A stretch of 64,000 bases of DNA from Sphagnum compactum (taxonomy: Eukaryota > Bryophyta > Sphagnopsida > Sphagnales): NCBI GenBank assembly GCA_965153455.1, contig OZ234503.1, forward strand, positions 8,710,157-8,774,156, given 5' to 3'. The position numbers were made by a program, and so were the translations under genes. Shown piece after piece: positions 10,447-21,720 of this stretch. The notes under the pieces are model-generated. The model was not told where the DNA came from. It did no database searches and saw nothing but the letters and a program-made list of their open reading frames with translations. Each line of letters starts with the position of its first letter. The stretch's first letter is position 1.

Positions 10447-12930
10447 CAAAGTAAAAACTTACAACAGATTTATTTATTTATTCCCAAATTTTTCTTGGGA
10501 TACCTCATGATTATCATGGGAAAAAAGAAGGAGAAGAGGGTGGATGTTTCAAAAGACAAAATGCTACTAGGAAACAATGTTTTGCTTTCCAAAACACTTC
10601 CTTTTGCGAATGAAAAATTCTACTCTCTAAGGTTACTTCTCCAAACACACTAAAAAGTTTCTTGTATAGGAAAATAATTTTTTTTTATCTAAAAACATCA
10701 AACAAAATTTTCATATCACCCCAATCATGAATACTCTAACAACACCACAAAATTGATCATGTTGAATTTACCACGTTCAACAAATGGGTGTTTAAGTCCA
10801 AGACATTTGGATTGAACTAAATTTGTTATTGTACTAGTCTTCAAGGCATCTTTCAATTGCAACCCATACCATTCATCCTAGGCACCTTAAAATGTACTTC
10901 ACAACAAATTCCCAGGTAGAAGGTAAACTTTGCACACTCTTGACAAATAGATCTCCTTGTCTTCCTACACATATGTCAAAACTTATGGTGAGGGGCTTGT
11001 TGCCACAATTACCATGGTTGCCTTATAAAACCTTCCATTGTTTGAGAGTTTGCCATTTGTGTACCCACCCACAAGAGTTTCCATCTTCAAATAGAAAGTG
11101 GAAATGTATTCATGGTGTTTTATTATGCTTCAATTATGTTGTCCAGTGCAAAAGAAAAATAATTTGAACCATACTTTCAAATTTTTACTTACAAAACTTG
11201 AAGTAGATATAGACATAGGGAGAGCAACAGAAAAATGTGAATTAATATGTCAAATCATAATATTAATCTATGTGTCACGATAAATATCACATAGTTTGCA
11301 TTACAATGGATGATATCACAAAGTTCATCTCACACATGTTACAAAAGTATGGAATGGACAATGAGCCCAAAGTTCACACCACAGGGCCCTAAATACATGA
11401 AGGAAGGATCAATGAATCATCCACCCCTTTCCTGTAATCTAGTACATATTATCATTCATTGATTTCAGGCCAATAATATATTTTGCCACCTACTACTCAT
11501 TCAGAACATTCATCCTTTCCATGGATGAACGTTTAGATTTATTTGGCATTTTCTTTCCCCAAAATTTATTGGTCTATCCCAAGTGAGATCAAAAGAATTG
11601 ATTTTTATTTATGCTTAACTTGAATTAATTAACCAACCATATATGAGTTAAAAGTAAGTCCTTAGTCAAAAAAATCCTTAATATGTGTAAATGCTTACTC
11701 TGTGGATATGGAAACTTCTAAAGATGCTTTGTCTTGGTCCTTGTGCAATGAGCACAAGATTCTAACAACTAGTATGTTAGCCAGATAGATCCTTGGCATA
11801 CCAAACAATCTAATTGAAGAAGGAGAGAATTTTATTTGTTGTAGATATTTTGACAACACTTTGGAAATGTCAGTTGGAAACACGTCACTTGAACCAATTC
11901 ATTTTCATTCACAAGAATTAGCTAAATGATCCACACATTGCATCTTAAAGGCAAAGTGATATGGCAAGTATTTGTGAGGTTGAAGCACCTATGACAAGTA
12001 GCTTGACACTGGATTCTAGAATGATGTTGACCATGAACATTGAAGAATACGTTGATGTAATTCACAAAGTCTTCCTGTAAACAACCTTCTTGATCAATAA
12101 TTTATAGTAGCCCTTCAAATCATTAATGTGAAGTTAATCATCTTTAGAAATGTGGTGTCCATTATAAAGAATTTGATTTGATATTCTAGTGTGATGCTGA
12201 ATAACAATTGTAATTTATTTGGAAGTTGATTAATGAAGTTAATGTACATGAATTTGTTTTTTCAAAATACATGGTTGGTTAACTAGTGTAGGGACTTGTT
12301 GTTGAAACTTGAGCTCATATATTGTTCATTTTTGTTGCAGGTTTGTCACAAGTTGGATCCACCTTCTTGAATTCTTATTCCCAGAACCATGTCTTTTTGT
12401 GCTTGTTTTCTGCAGTTGATAGCCTAAAAATGAAGGTGCCTTAGTTTTGATTCTGTAACAGACTATTCTAAGTACATTAACCCCTAAAGAGTGCGAATTT
12501 ACACTGAAAAGCAAAGCAGCCCATATTCGGCCCATCTAATGTTCAGGGGTTAATAGATGTTTATCATGTCAGCAACATACTAATCTCACTTGTGCAATTC
12601 TTAAAGAGCTCCTCCAGTTGCTTTTGTTATTCATGCATGAAAACTATGTTATACAATCAAACCAAGTGTAGAATATGGAATGTGTCTTCACATATTCAAA
12701 GAGAAAGAACCAACAAAGTGGGTGAGGGGCAGGGTATGTTGAGAAAAACTAGGACGTATAACCTTTCTGATAAGCTGATTAGCTCGTCACCTCAAACACG
12801 TAACTTGATTTGCCATACTTCAAAAGACTGGTTACCGCAGGTTCTTTCAAATGACTCATTCGATCATAGTTGGACTTGATTGTTCTTTTATTTGCATAAC
12901 TAACCACCCAACATCTGTGTTATACTTGCA
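10447..12930. other. Intergenic, nothing recognised
   Basis: AT-rich DNA with only chance short frames (the largest is about 95 codons at 12592-12879, no domain). No inverted or tandem repeat of note was found by eye. Confidence 0.4.
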
Positions 12931-12939
12931 TATCAGGTG

Positions 12940-13740
12940 CAGCCTGGGAATATGGTACTGGTATGAATACGGATATGGAGGAACATACAAGCCGGGTATG
13001 ATCTGAGGCAATACCAGCTTTATACCAGTATCAATCTGGTATGGTACCTGAGGTAATACCAAGTACATACCTACCTTATAGTTCTATCAACATCAGGTTT
13101 ATACCTTTTGTGTACCAGGCAAAAATCAGCCTTGGACCTAGCATTTTTTTTGGGGGCCAAATACTCGGTGACAAAAAAGAAACCAATGTGATTCATACAA
13201 AAGTTCTTTGTGAAAAATTTGCACCAAAGTTGCCAGATTTGAGGATTTGTTTTTTGAAGTTGCCATCTTTTGACAAATAGGTTCCAGTAAGTTGCCAAAA
13301 TGTAGTAGGATTCTTAATTTGTTTTACTTTCCTCTCGGATGTGTAGCCAATTTTGGCTAATTTGTCTTGGGCAACGATTTGCCAATTTGTCACAATGTTG
13401 AAAACAAAAAACCTAACACTAATACTAGACTAATATGAAAGTTTAACAAAGTGGGCCAGTGTGAATCAGCACCTACCAGTGCACCAGTTGGCTGTTCTGT
13501 CCATGGGATGGGCTTCAATTTTTCATCTAGCTTCAATCGGTCAACTTTTTTCGGGTTTTGACCTATGAATTTTTTTTGGGGCCGCTTTTTTTTTGAACCC
13601 TGACCTCCATATTACCTTCTGACCAAGCTACCTTACTGACCTAGCTACCTTATTGAACTAGTTACCCTACCTACCAACCAATAACTAAGCCCCCTCCTTA
13701 TCTACTTACCTTTTATCTTTTCATTGGCTTAACTTTTACT
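12940..13740. repeat. Low-complexity GGTA/TACC and CTACCT-rich segment
   Basis: Repeated GGTAYC, TACCAG and GGTATG strings fill 12945-13080, and CTACCTTA/TACCTACC strings fill 13616-13720. Similar CTACCTA-rich stretches recur at about 15020-15150, 31388-31530 and 55770-55950. A GTGAAYCAGCACC string is shared between about 13460 and about 55358 and 55642. This pattern suggests dispersed copies of one repeat family whose borders I cannot define. Confidence 0.4.
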
Positions 13741-14990
13741 CTCTAGGCAAAAGCTTTTATCTCTTCTTGGCTAAACCCTTTTTCTTGGTGAAACTTATAA
13801 TTTTTTCATGGCTAAACTTTAATTTCTTGGTCAAACTTCCATCTTTTGACAAAACCTTTATATTTTTAGTTAAATCTTTATTTCTTGGTCAAACCAATAT
13901 TTTTGCTTGGCTAAATTTTTACCTTATGTCAAAACCTCTTTACTTTTTGACTAAACCTTTACCTCTTGACAAAATCAATATTTTTTCTTAGCTAAATTTT
14001 TACTTCTCACGAAAACTTTTTTCTTTATTGTTTAAACCACTATCTCAATCATTTACTTACTTTTTCCTAATTACACCCTTATCTTTTGACAAAATTAATA
14101 TTCTTTTGGTTAAACTTTCACCTTTTAGCAATACTTCTCTACTTTCTACCTAAACCTTTACCTTTTGACCAAACCAATATCTTTTCTTACCTAAACTTCT
14201 ATCTTTTGCTACAATTTCTATTCTTTTTAACTAAACCTTTATCTCTTGATTAAACTTTTACATGTCACAAAAACCTTTTTATTTATTGTTTAAATCATTA
14301 CTTCTCAACAAAAATTTTACCTTATTTTAACTAAACCCTTATCTTTTGGCAAAACTAATATCTATTTTTTGTTAAACTTTCGCCTATTGGCAAAACCGAG
14401 CTTTACTTTCTAGTTAAACCCTTACTTTGATTAAACCAATATTTTTTCTTGGCTAAATTTCTACTTTTTACCAAAACCTCATTATTTATTAGCTAAACCA
14501 TTACTTCTTGATAGAACCTTTATCTTTTCGTGATGAAATCCTTATCTTTCAACAAAATTAATATATTTTCGTGGTTAAACTTTCGCCTTTCGATGAAACC
14601 TTTTTACTTTTAAACTAAACCTAAAAACTTCTTGGTCAAACCAATATTTTTTCTTGGTTAAACTTTTATCTATCCTGAAAACCTTTTTATTTATTGGTTA
14701 AACCATTACTTCTTGACAAAACCTTTATTTATTTTTAGCTAAACCCTTAATTTTTAGCAAAATTAATATTTTTACTTGGTTAAACTTTCACCTTTTGGCA
14801 AAACCTTTCTAGTTTTTGGCTAAACCTTTACTTCTTGGCCAAACCAGTATTCATTTTAGGTTAAATCTTTTCTTTTCACCAAAACCTTTTTATCTATTGA
14901 CTAAACCATTGCATTTCAACAAAACATTTAACTTTCCTTAGTTAAACCCCTATCTTTTGACAAAATTAATACCTTTTTTTGGTTAAACTA
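13740..14990. repeat. AT-rich minisatellite with ~29-bp subunits and ~203-bp higher-order unit
   Basis: The stretch is built of degenerate units of about 27-30 bases of the type CTAAACCTTTAYTTCTTGGC followed by AAAAC. A landmark variant (CAAAATTAATAT) recurs with AAAATTAAT or its variants at 14091, 14351, 14554, 14759 and 14962. The spacings are 260, 203, 205 and 203 bases, which is a higher-order period of about seven subunits. It is flanked on both sides by CTACCT-rich DNA. The frame 13767-13991 is only the repeat read as protein (recurring SWLN, FLVK) and is not a gene. Confidence 0.8.
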
Positions 14991-15149
14991 TACCTATTCA
15001 CTTATACATTAAAAATTTTTCACTTTCATTCTCACCTACTTATTTGCGCACCCATCTATTTAACTATCTATTTGCCCTTGCACCTTCCTACCTATTAGCG
15101 TTTTAGGTAGGTATGTACCGGACCCCACCTACATGGTTGGATCTACCTA

Positions 15150-15880
15150 TTTTGTTAGCACTCCAATAGACCTTGCAATTGCCATAAACGACGAGGAAAA
15201 AAAATTAAAATGAAAGACATTGCATGGAGCTTGGACTTGTTCATTCAAACAAAAATCTAAGGCACGATTAAACTATTTGTCACCACTCGTATGAGGGTAT
15301 TGCAAATATGCATTGATCTGAAACATTATGTTTTATAGTTTTGTGAAGATATGATACGCATTTTTGAAAAACCAGCCTAGATGAAATACCTCCATATGAT
15401 ATTGCGTGAAGTGATTAAAAAATGTTTTCCATTCTAATCCCCCTATTGCACATAAATGTTCAAGGAATATGGAAACTGTGCCTTAATTTTGGCATCTGAA
15501 AATAACCTGAACAACTTCATCCCCCAACTAGAACTAGTGCACTGGCGAGTGCTACGTCGTAGGGGCCAACAAAGTGCACAAGTAATGTGTTAGAACACGG
15601 TCTATAAATAGCTATTAAACATTTGAACTATTAGTTTTGTGAAGACAACAGTGAAACAAAACCATCAAATCCAGCAATCCCATTGGCCTGAAAAAATAAA
15701 TCTTCAGGTTTACACACACAATCCTATCTTGCCTAACATTGAAAATAATGGTCCCTTCCAAGGTCCTACCATTTCCATCGATTCTCTAACATTCTCACAA
15801 ACCTACCAAACCCTATTATACATTTAACTATTAATTCACTCAAGACAACTAAGAAAAAATAAAATTTAATAATATCGGTC
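15150..15880. other. Intergenic, nothing recognised
   Basis: AT-rich sequence between two repeat arrays. No gene or element boundary was identified. Confidence 0.4.
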
Positions 15881-16390
15881 CAACACTGCTCCTCCCCGGC
15901 CAGTCCCGACCACACCAAACAAGTCCTTTCTATAAATGCAAGGCATGTGATGGGGTGATGTAAGGCCAGCCAGCATGCATGCTTGCTTTACTCATTTGCT
16001 CATGTTTGAATATGCTAAGTGATCATATGTGGATAGTTTGCTCCTAGAAAAGCCCCATCCCACCGACCACATCATGCACCACACCATTTAGAGTTCTTGT
16101 TCTATAACTGCAACTCATGTGATGGTGACGTAGGCATAACTTTGTTGCCTTTACCATTGGTCTTCTTTATATTGAATTATGCATATGAAAATGTAGGCTA
16201 GATAAGTTAGGTCATAAAGCACCTAGAAACCCATTTTCACCCACCACACTGAAAAGGCATTACTGTAAATGCAAGGCATGTGATGATTTATGTAGGGTCA
16301 AGATGTAGGGCCATGTAGGGTTAAGGTGCATGGTACTTCTATTTGCTTTTGATGCATATATGACACGTGGATAAGGTACTTAGTACTGAG
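15880..16390. repeat. Three degenerate ~165-bp tandem units
   Basis: The string CTATAAATGCAAGGCATGTG (15930s) recurs in variant form near 16110 and 16263, each followed by a GATG...TGTAGG segment. Each is preceded about 50 bases earlier by a CCCACC/CCGACCAC-type segment and followed by a TATGCTAAGT/ATGAAAATG-type segment. The three units are clearly related but diverged. No ORF is conserved among them, so a satellite fragment or part of a repetitive element is likely. Confidence 0.5.
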
Positions 16391-16436
16391 TGTCTTATCT
16401 CCCTTCCAAGCTTTATTTTTGTTTTTTTGGAATTAT

Positions 16437-16476
16437 GTGGGGGGATTTGGGGGGGGGGGGGGGTGGGGGGGGTGGG
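16437..16476. repeat. Long G-tract
   Basis: A run of about 15 Gs, then T, eight Gs, T and three Gs sits in otherwise AT-rich DNA. It has strong G-quadruplex potential on the plus strand. The exact run length may be affected by sequencing slippage. Confidence 0.75.
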
Positions 16477-17265
16477 CAAGAATATGTGTGTACAATGAGA
16501 TGAGAGAAGTGGACCTGATGTGGGGCATTGTTTTGTAATGGAATCCATGGGGCTCAAGGGCCAAGCCCATATGATCCTTAAATCAAATGGAATTTGGATT
16601 TTAAGGAATTCTCCAAGAATCTTGGAAATTTTCCAAAATTCTTAAATGATCTTTGATTTACTTCTGTATGTTGCTAATCATTTGCTCACGAAGAAATTTA
16701 AATTACCCTTGGCAATATCAAGGGTCCACTTTTGGTGCTCACCAAGGGGTTCTAAATGACCAGTTTTTCACCTTCTGGCTTCCAATCAAGAATTATTGTT
16801 CATCTCCACACCAAATTCTTGTTAGTTTGCATGGTGTTATGACTAACTAGTAGCCATATTTTGGTGAAAACCAACACATTTGCACCATGACTCTCTCCCT
16901 TCAAGTGCTGATCTGGTAGCCCTGAAGATTAAATGTATAACTCTGAAAAGACAATGTCACAAGCTCTTGCTGATGAGACATTATTACCTATCCCATGGCA
17001 GTCAAGAGCATGCAAATGACCCAAGAAAATGAGGACTTGATTAAAATAAAAATGAACATTCAGATAAGTTTGTAACCTCTTTTTGATAACTTCATGTAAA
17101 ATGTGAAATGCACAAACCAATCTACATGAGAGATGACAGTTAATGGGTTTGGAAATGCAAAAAGGATGGCTGTAGAGGGCAGCAATGATTAATTACAATT
17201 CTTACCCAATGGTGAGGTTGTGTACATCATGCATCTCCACCATTGTGCCAAAATCATAATTATAA

Positions 17266-17476
17266 TGGTGTATTCACATTTGACATTAAGTCAGTGTTAA
17301 GTGAAATTCTAGGTGGCATCTTAGGTGGCACCCAAGGTTAAATGGGTGATAGCTTAATGTGTAGCAAATGTTAGCTTAATATAAAATGTTCATGATAAGT
17401 AGGTAAGTCCTAAATGACTAGCATGGTGTTAGGGAACTCAACACTAGAGTCCCTAACACCAAGTGCGAATGCACCT
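17266..17476. mobile_element. Tourist-like MITE (PIF/Harbinger type), 211 bp
   Basis: The left end TGGTGTATTCACATTTG and the right end, which reads AGGTGCATTCGCACTTGG on the complement, are imperfect terminal inverted repeats. TAA flanks both sides (17263-17265 and 17477-17479). A TAA target duplication, short length, lack of coding capacity and TIRs of about 18-22 bp fit Tourist-like MITEs of the PIF/Harbinger superfamily. No autonomous partner is visible in the window. Confidence 0.65.
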
Positions 17477-17479
17477 TAA

Positions 17480-18755
17480 ATAGAAATGTAATTTGAAACC
17501 AATTTGGTTTTACAATTATAACTGGTTGCTAATGTGGCTACACAACTAAGGCCTCAAATAGCATAGATGGCTAAATATGTGTGTGGGGGTGGAGCTGACT
17601 TGGTGAATTATTTATTTTAATGAGTGGCTAGGATGGCGAGATGTCATCTGCCATATCTATAGAGTGGCTACAATCAAACTAACAAATGTCTACACAGTGA
17701 TTATAATTAGAATACTTGTGATTGAAAATAGTGATGACATGTGTGTTGTCAAGGGATTACATTTGGTTACATCCACTAAGAGCCCAAATGGGTGCTGTTT
17801 GTAAGAACTAATCAGCTTAGAAGCATTGAAATTTGGGAAGAGCTTGCAAATAAATTTCAATCCAAAGACAAGTTGACAACATTAGATTATGTGAATTTTT
17901 GGAATTTACTGAATTGCAGTAGGATAAACCTAGAAATTCAACATTCATGATGATCAGTGGACACTCAAATTGTATCTCAATTAGCTTGAATGGGATTTCA
18001 ACCCCAACCCCCATAAGGGTGGTGGCCATTGCAACTCAAACCCTTCGTGCACCCAAGACAAATTAGAAAATAAACTTTACAATATTAATCTTTTAAATTT
18101 GCCATGTGGCACAGACAACAAGATATTCGATGAGAATACCATGGATAGAACTAGAACCTCAATGAAGACCGTTTGCAAAAATAAAATGAAATTGGAGACT
18201 CTAAATGTCATCTCCTTGATTGAGTTGAAATGCATCAGCAGAAAACCAATTTGAGATTAATTCATTATTTCAAGACCATGTGGCATGGAATTGTAAACAA
18301 ACAATTAACTTGAAAGACAATAGAACCCCAAAAAAAGGGAGTTGTCACCCGACCTAAAGCCACTTTTGCATTTTAAATCTTGTAAGTTGTGTACATCAAC
18401 AATAAACCTGTGATAAACTTTTATCATTCATTGAACACTCCCTTTGTTTTATTCGTTCAATCTTGAAACCATCCCAAAAGCTCAAATGATACGTACCTTT
18501 TGAAAAGAATAATTCATTGGAGTGTGGAAAATGAACAACCAATGCAAGACAAAAAAAAAGGCAAAACAAAAAGAAAATTCACCAAGTGACTCAAATAAAA
18601 ATAGGGTAGTTTATATATGAGTACTAGTGATTCATGAGTAATAACATCAAAATTGTAACAACCAAAACATCCAATTTTGGTTTAGCACCCAAATGTGTAC
18701 TTTTCAAAGATCCAAAAACATTAATGTTGTCATTTATACATCTGCACAATAGTGA
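17480..18755. other. Intergenic, nothing recognised
   Basis: AT-rich DNA without a domain-bearing frame. It may contain the non-coding flank of the hAT relic that follows, but no terminal inverted repeat was found. Confidence 0.4.
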
Positions 18756-18759
18756 ACTT

Positions 18760-21720
18760 TGCCAATCCACTTGGCCAGTAATGGTTTGTTCATATGGAAA
18801 ATTTTGTACAATAAAAAAATGTTGGATATGAAATCTAGTGCACAAATCCAAGTGTGTGTTACGTTAGTTTCCTAATTTGGTTTTCATGAAACTTAAAATG
18901 TTGAATGTACGCTCATTTTCAATAGAACCAAGCACTTGGACAACAATAATCTTGGCCAACTTTGTATTTTGAGAGCTTATGGTTGAGGATGGAAGATGCA
19001 AAAATTTTGCACCAAAGTCATGAAATAAGGTTGAACTAGTTGTGTTCCTTCAAAACTACCTTTACATTATGCAGCATGGTGACCTTGAAAAAAAAGGTCT
19101 GCACATCAAGGTTCTAACTTGAAAACAAAGAAGGCAAAATTTTCCCGTTTTCACTCACCTTGCGAAGCAGACAAAATGTGGCTTTTAACACATTTGTGAA
19201 TGGTGAAATTCTCCTTTGCTTCCAATTCATTTGTAGCCCAAAATTGGGGATATATCACACCCAAGGCTGTCATCACTTCATGTTGTGGGAAGCAGTGTTC
19301 AAGCCTTATAATAAGGCCTCGAGCTACACCTTCGCATTCATCTTTTACCTTGTTTATGGCTTGGTTAAAAACATTTTTAATGATATGCTACTTTTTTCCA
19401 CCACCATCAACATGGGATGGTAATAGGGTACTTACAGACAACAAATGAAAGTGCAAGGTATACACGTCCTCTCCACCATTCAAATTAGAAAACAAGTTCA
19501 AAGGAAGGGTATGATTGGTTAAAGCTTGGATTGAATTGAATTCATCAAATGTCGGATCCTCATACTTGGCATAAGGATCACAATAGAGCCAGTATAACCT
19601 AAGTTGGGCTAGTTTGATAGACTCCACAAAATCGCACATGAACACATCCTTGTTCTGTGCAATTTTGATCAATGCATGCACACATTCAAGCATCAGAAGG
19701 ATATATGGAAGCCCAAGAATGAGCTCAACATCACACAAAGAATTCAAGTTCTTTAGAGCTACATCATTCTTGGAATTCTCTACATGCATTTTGACAATTA
19801 AAGGCCGATATTCTGCAAAAACCTGCTTTGTTAGAGAAAGCATAGAAATCTAGTGGGTTTTCACATTTTTGAACAATTTGTTCCCCTTGGTGCTAATTAG
19901 CTTACAACTTTTTTTTGACTATGAACAAAAAAAACATATAGTGCTTGCAAGATACCTTCCAATTGATGCACTATATCCAACTTCAACAAAGTGACCACTG
20001 CCAAATTTGTCTTGTGAACAAAACAATGAACTTTGATGAGAAAAGGAATAACTTTTTCTTTGAATTGCAATGTCACACCAATTCGATGGCTTGGGTAGAT
20101 GTAAGCTACGATGACTCAAAAGCGGCAAGAGTCCCAGTCCCAAAAGTCCATATAAATGGAAAAATTAACACTAAAATGGAAAAAGAAGTTAAAAATCAAT
20201 GTTGAGTGGGCCCTATGTGGTGATTAATCAATGAATAAAGTCCATATGAAAGGCTGCCCATCTAGAAAATTCTTTATTTTACATGTTAGGGGAAAAAAAT
20301 ATCAATCCAACAAAAAATGACCAAGATTGGGACTTTTGAAAATAAGGCCCAAATATGGTCATTCAAAAGTCCATAGTCATTTGTTGGTTAAAATTTTTGT
20401 TGCAATGTTTTTCAAACCATATATATTTTTCCATCATGTATCATATATTGAGTCCTTATAAAAAACATTGAGATGAAATCATAATAAAAAATGCATTTGA
20501 ATGCTAATGTAGAACCCAAATTATAATCCATATGTCCACTTTAAAAGTCCATTATTATACGATTGGTGTATGTTTATTGAATTTCACCCCTTACTAAATA
20601 TTCTTATTTAAGTTGATAATTTTAATCCATAAATATTTTTGTCAAATTAATGATTTTATAATGCATTTGTCGCATTTGAATAGAGTACACATTGCAAAAA
20701 GTCCACAAGGATGCAAAAAGTGCGCCATCGTAGCTTGCATCTACCCACCTTGGAACACAGTACTCCCATCACAACCCATGTTGACAAGCTTAGCTCCCAA
20801 TTCTTTTAGTCCTAGGGCACCAAAATCCAAACAAGCTTCAACCATCAAAGCAAACATGTTATCAAAAGTGGCAAGGACCCTAATTGTTTCAACACAGAGG
20901 AGGATTGGAATCCTCTTCCAAGCTTGGACAACATATAAATGGATGGACAACCATTGAGTATTATTGATTGTTTTGACTTCATCAGCAGAAATGCTAGTGT
21001 AAGCAATAGATGCAAATGTAGCTTTGGTAACATTTAATAACACATTGTGCATGACCTCTACTATGCCCCAGCCAGACAAATCATTCCAATGTTTCCTTTC
21101 AACATTTTTCACTTTGAGCATTTGGAATAAGATTTTGAAGCTTTCAAAATTAGTCATTAGATGACCATGAGCAAGGATGTGATAAACATTAGCAAATTGG
21201 ACATTCTTTCGTTTGTGCTTAGAGGGAATATCACATTGGAGTAGGTCCAAGACAAAAGGTCTTTGACTAATAGTGTATTGCCTTTCATTCTTGGAATGCA
21301 TAAAATTCTTGTTCATATAATAAGAACCTACATTAACACTAGGCATAGAAACTTTGCATTTTTAATGGCCAACATGTTTGAAAAGGTTGTCTAGCTTGGG
21401 AGCTAACAATTGTTTTTCCTTACAACAAATGAGCATATCATGCATTTGACCTAATGAACTTCCCCCTTATCATCAACAACAGATTCAGCCCAAGGTAGGT
21501 GAATAGTCCATGCATCCTGAAATTTTTTGGAGCTTTCATAAAGCTTCCTTTTTTTCTTAAAATTTTGCTTGCATAGATCTTCAACAAATGTATCAAACAA
21601 GATAATGGCTGGGTTATTATCAGATAGTGGTGATGAAGAAGATGGCCTAGCTCCATCTTGAAACGACAAAGGATAAAGAGGCTTGAATTTGAAGTTTTTG
21701 GGAATCTAAAAAGGGGCCAT
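18760..21720 (-). pseudogene. Broken hAT-type transposase gene, copy 1
   Basis: Reading the minus strand from ATG at 21720, a BED-like N-terminal region (KFQDAWTIHLPWAESVVDD, 21669-21450) is followed by KCMICS. The 21346-20741 frame then covers the catalytic core start (SADEVKTINNTQWLSIHLYV, NMGCDGSTVFQG). After an inserted element it resumes at 20092 (RIGVTLQFKEKV, VHCFVHKTNLAVVTL) and continues to 19388 (LGLPYILLMLECVHALIK). In other frames come a C-terminal core (VMTALGVIYPQFWATNELE, about 19390-19160) and the hAT dimerisation motif (VQVLGSIENERTFNILSFMK, about 18960-18880). In-frame stops occur at MAPF*, GEVH*VKC, the KTH*ISM position (expected RWISM) and before RNTHLDLC, and there are several frameshifts. 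Clearly non-functional. Domain names come from family resemblance. Confidence 0.85.
20093..20746. mobile_element. GGGT-TIR non-autonomous element inserted in hAT copy 1, 654 bp
   Basis: The left end GGGTAGATGTAAGCTACGAT and the right end, whose complement reads GGGTAGATGCAAGCTACGAT, are near-identical inverted repeats of about 21 bp. The element interrupts the hAT reading frame between VFQG and HRIGV. Removing it rejoins the conserved sequence, with about 4 bp (CCTT in the plus orientation, one copy imperfect) duplicated at the site. The interior holds four copies of AAAGTCCAT (20142, 20237, 20365, 20543) and no coding frame. The ends match the 29964-30594 element. Superfamily is not assigned. 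Confidence 0.8.

Noticed and set aside
13767-13991. 74-codon frame with recurring SWLN and FLVK
   Set aside because: It is the AT-rich minisatellite in translation; other units do not keep the frame.
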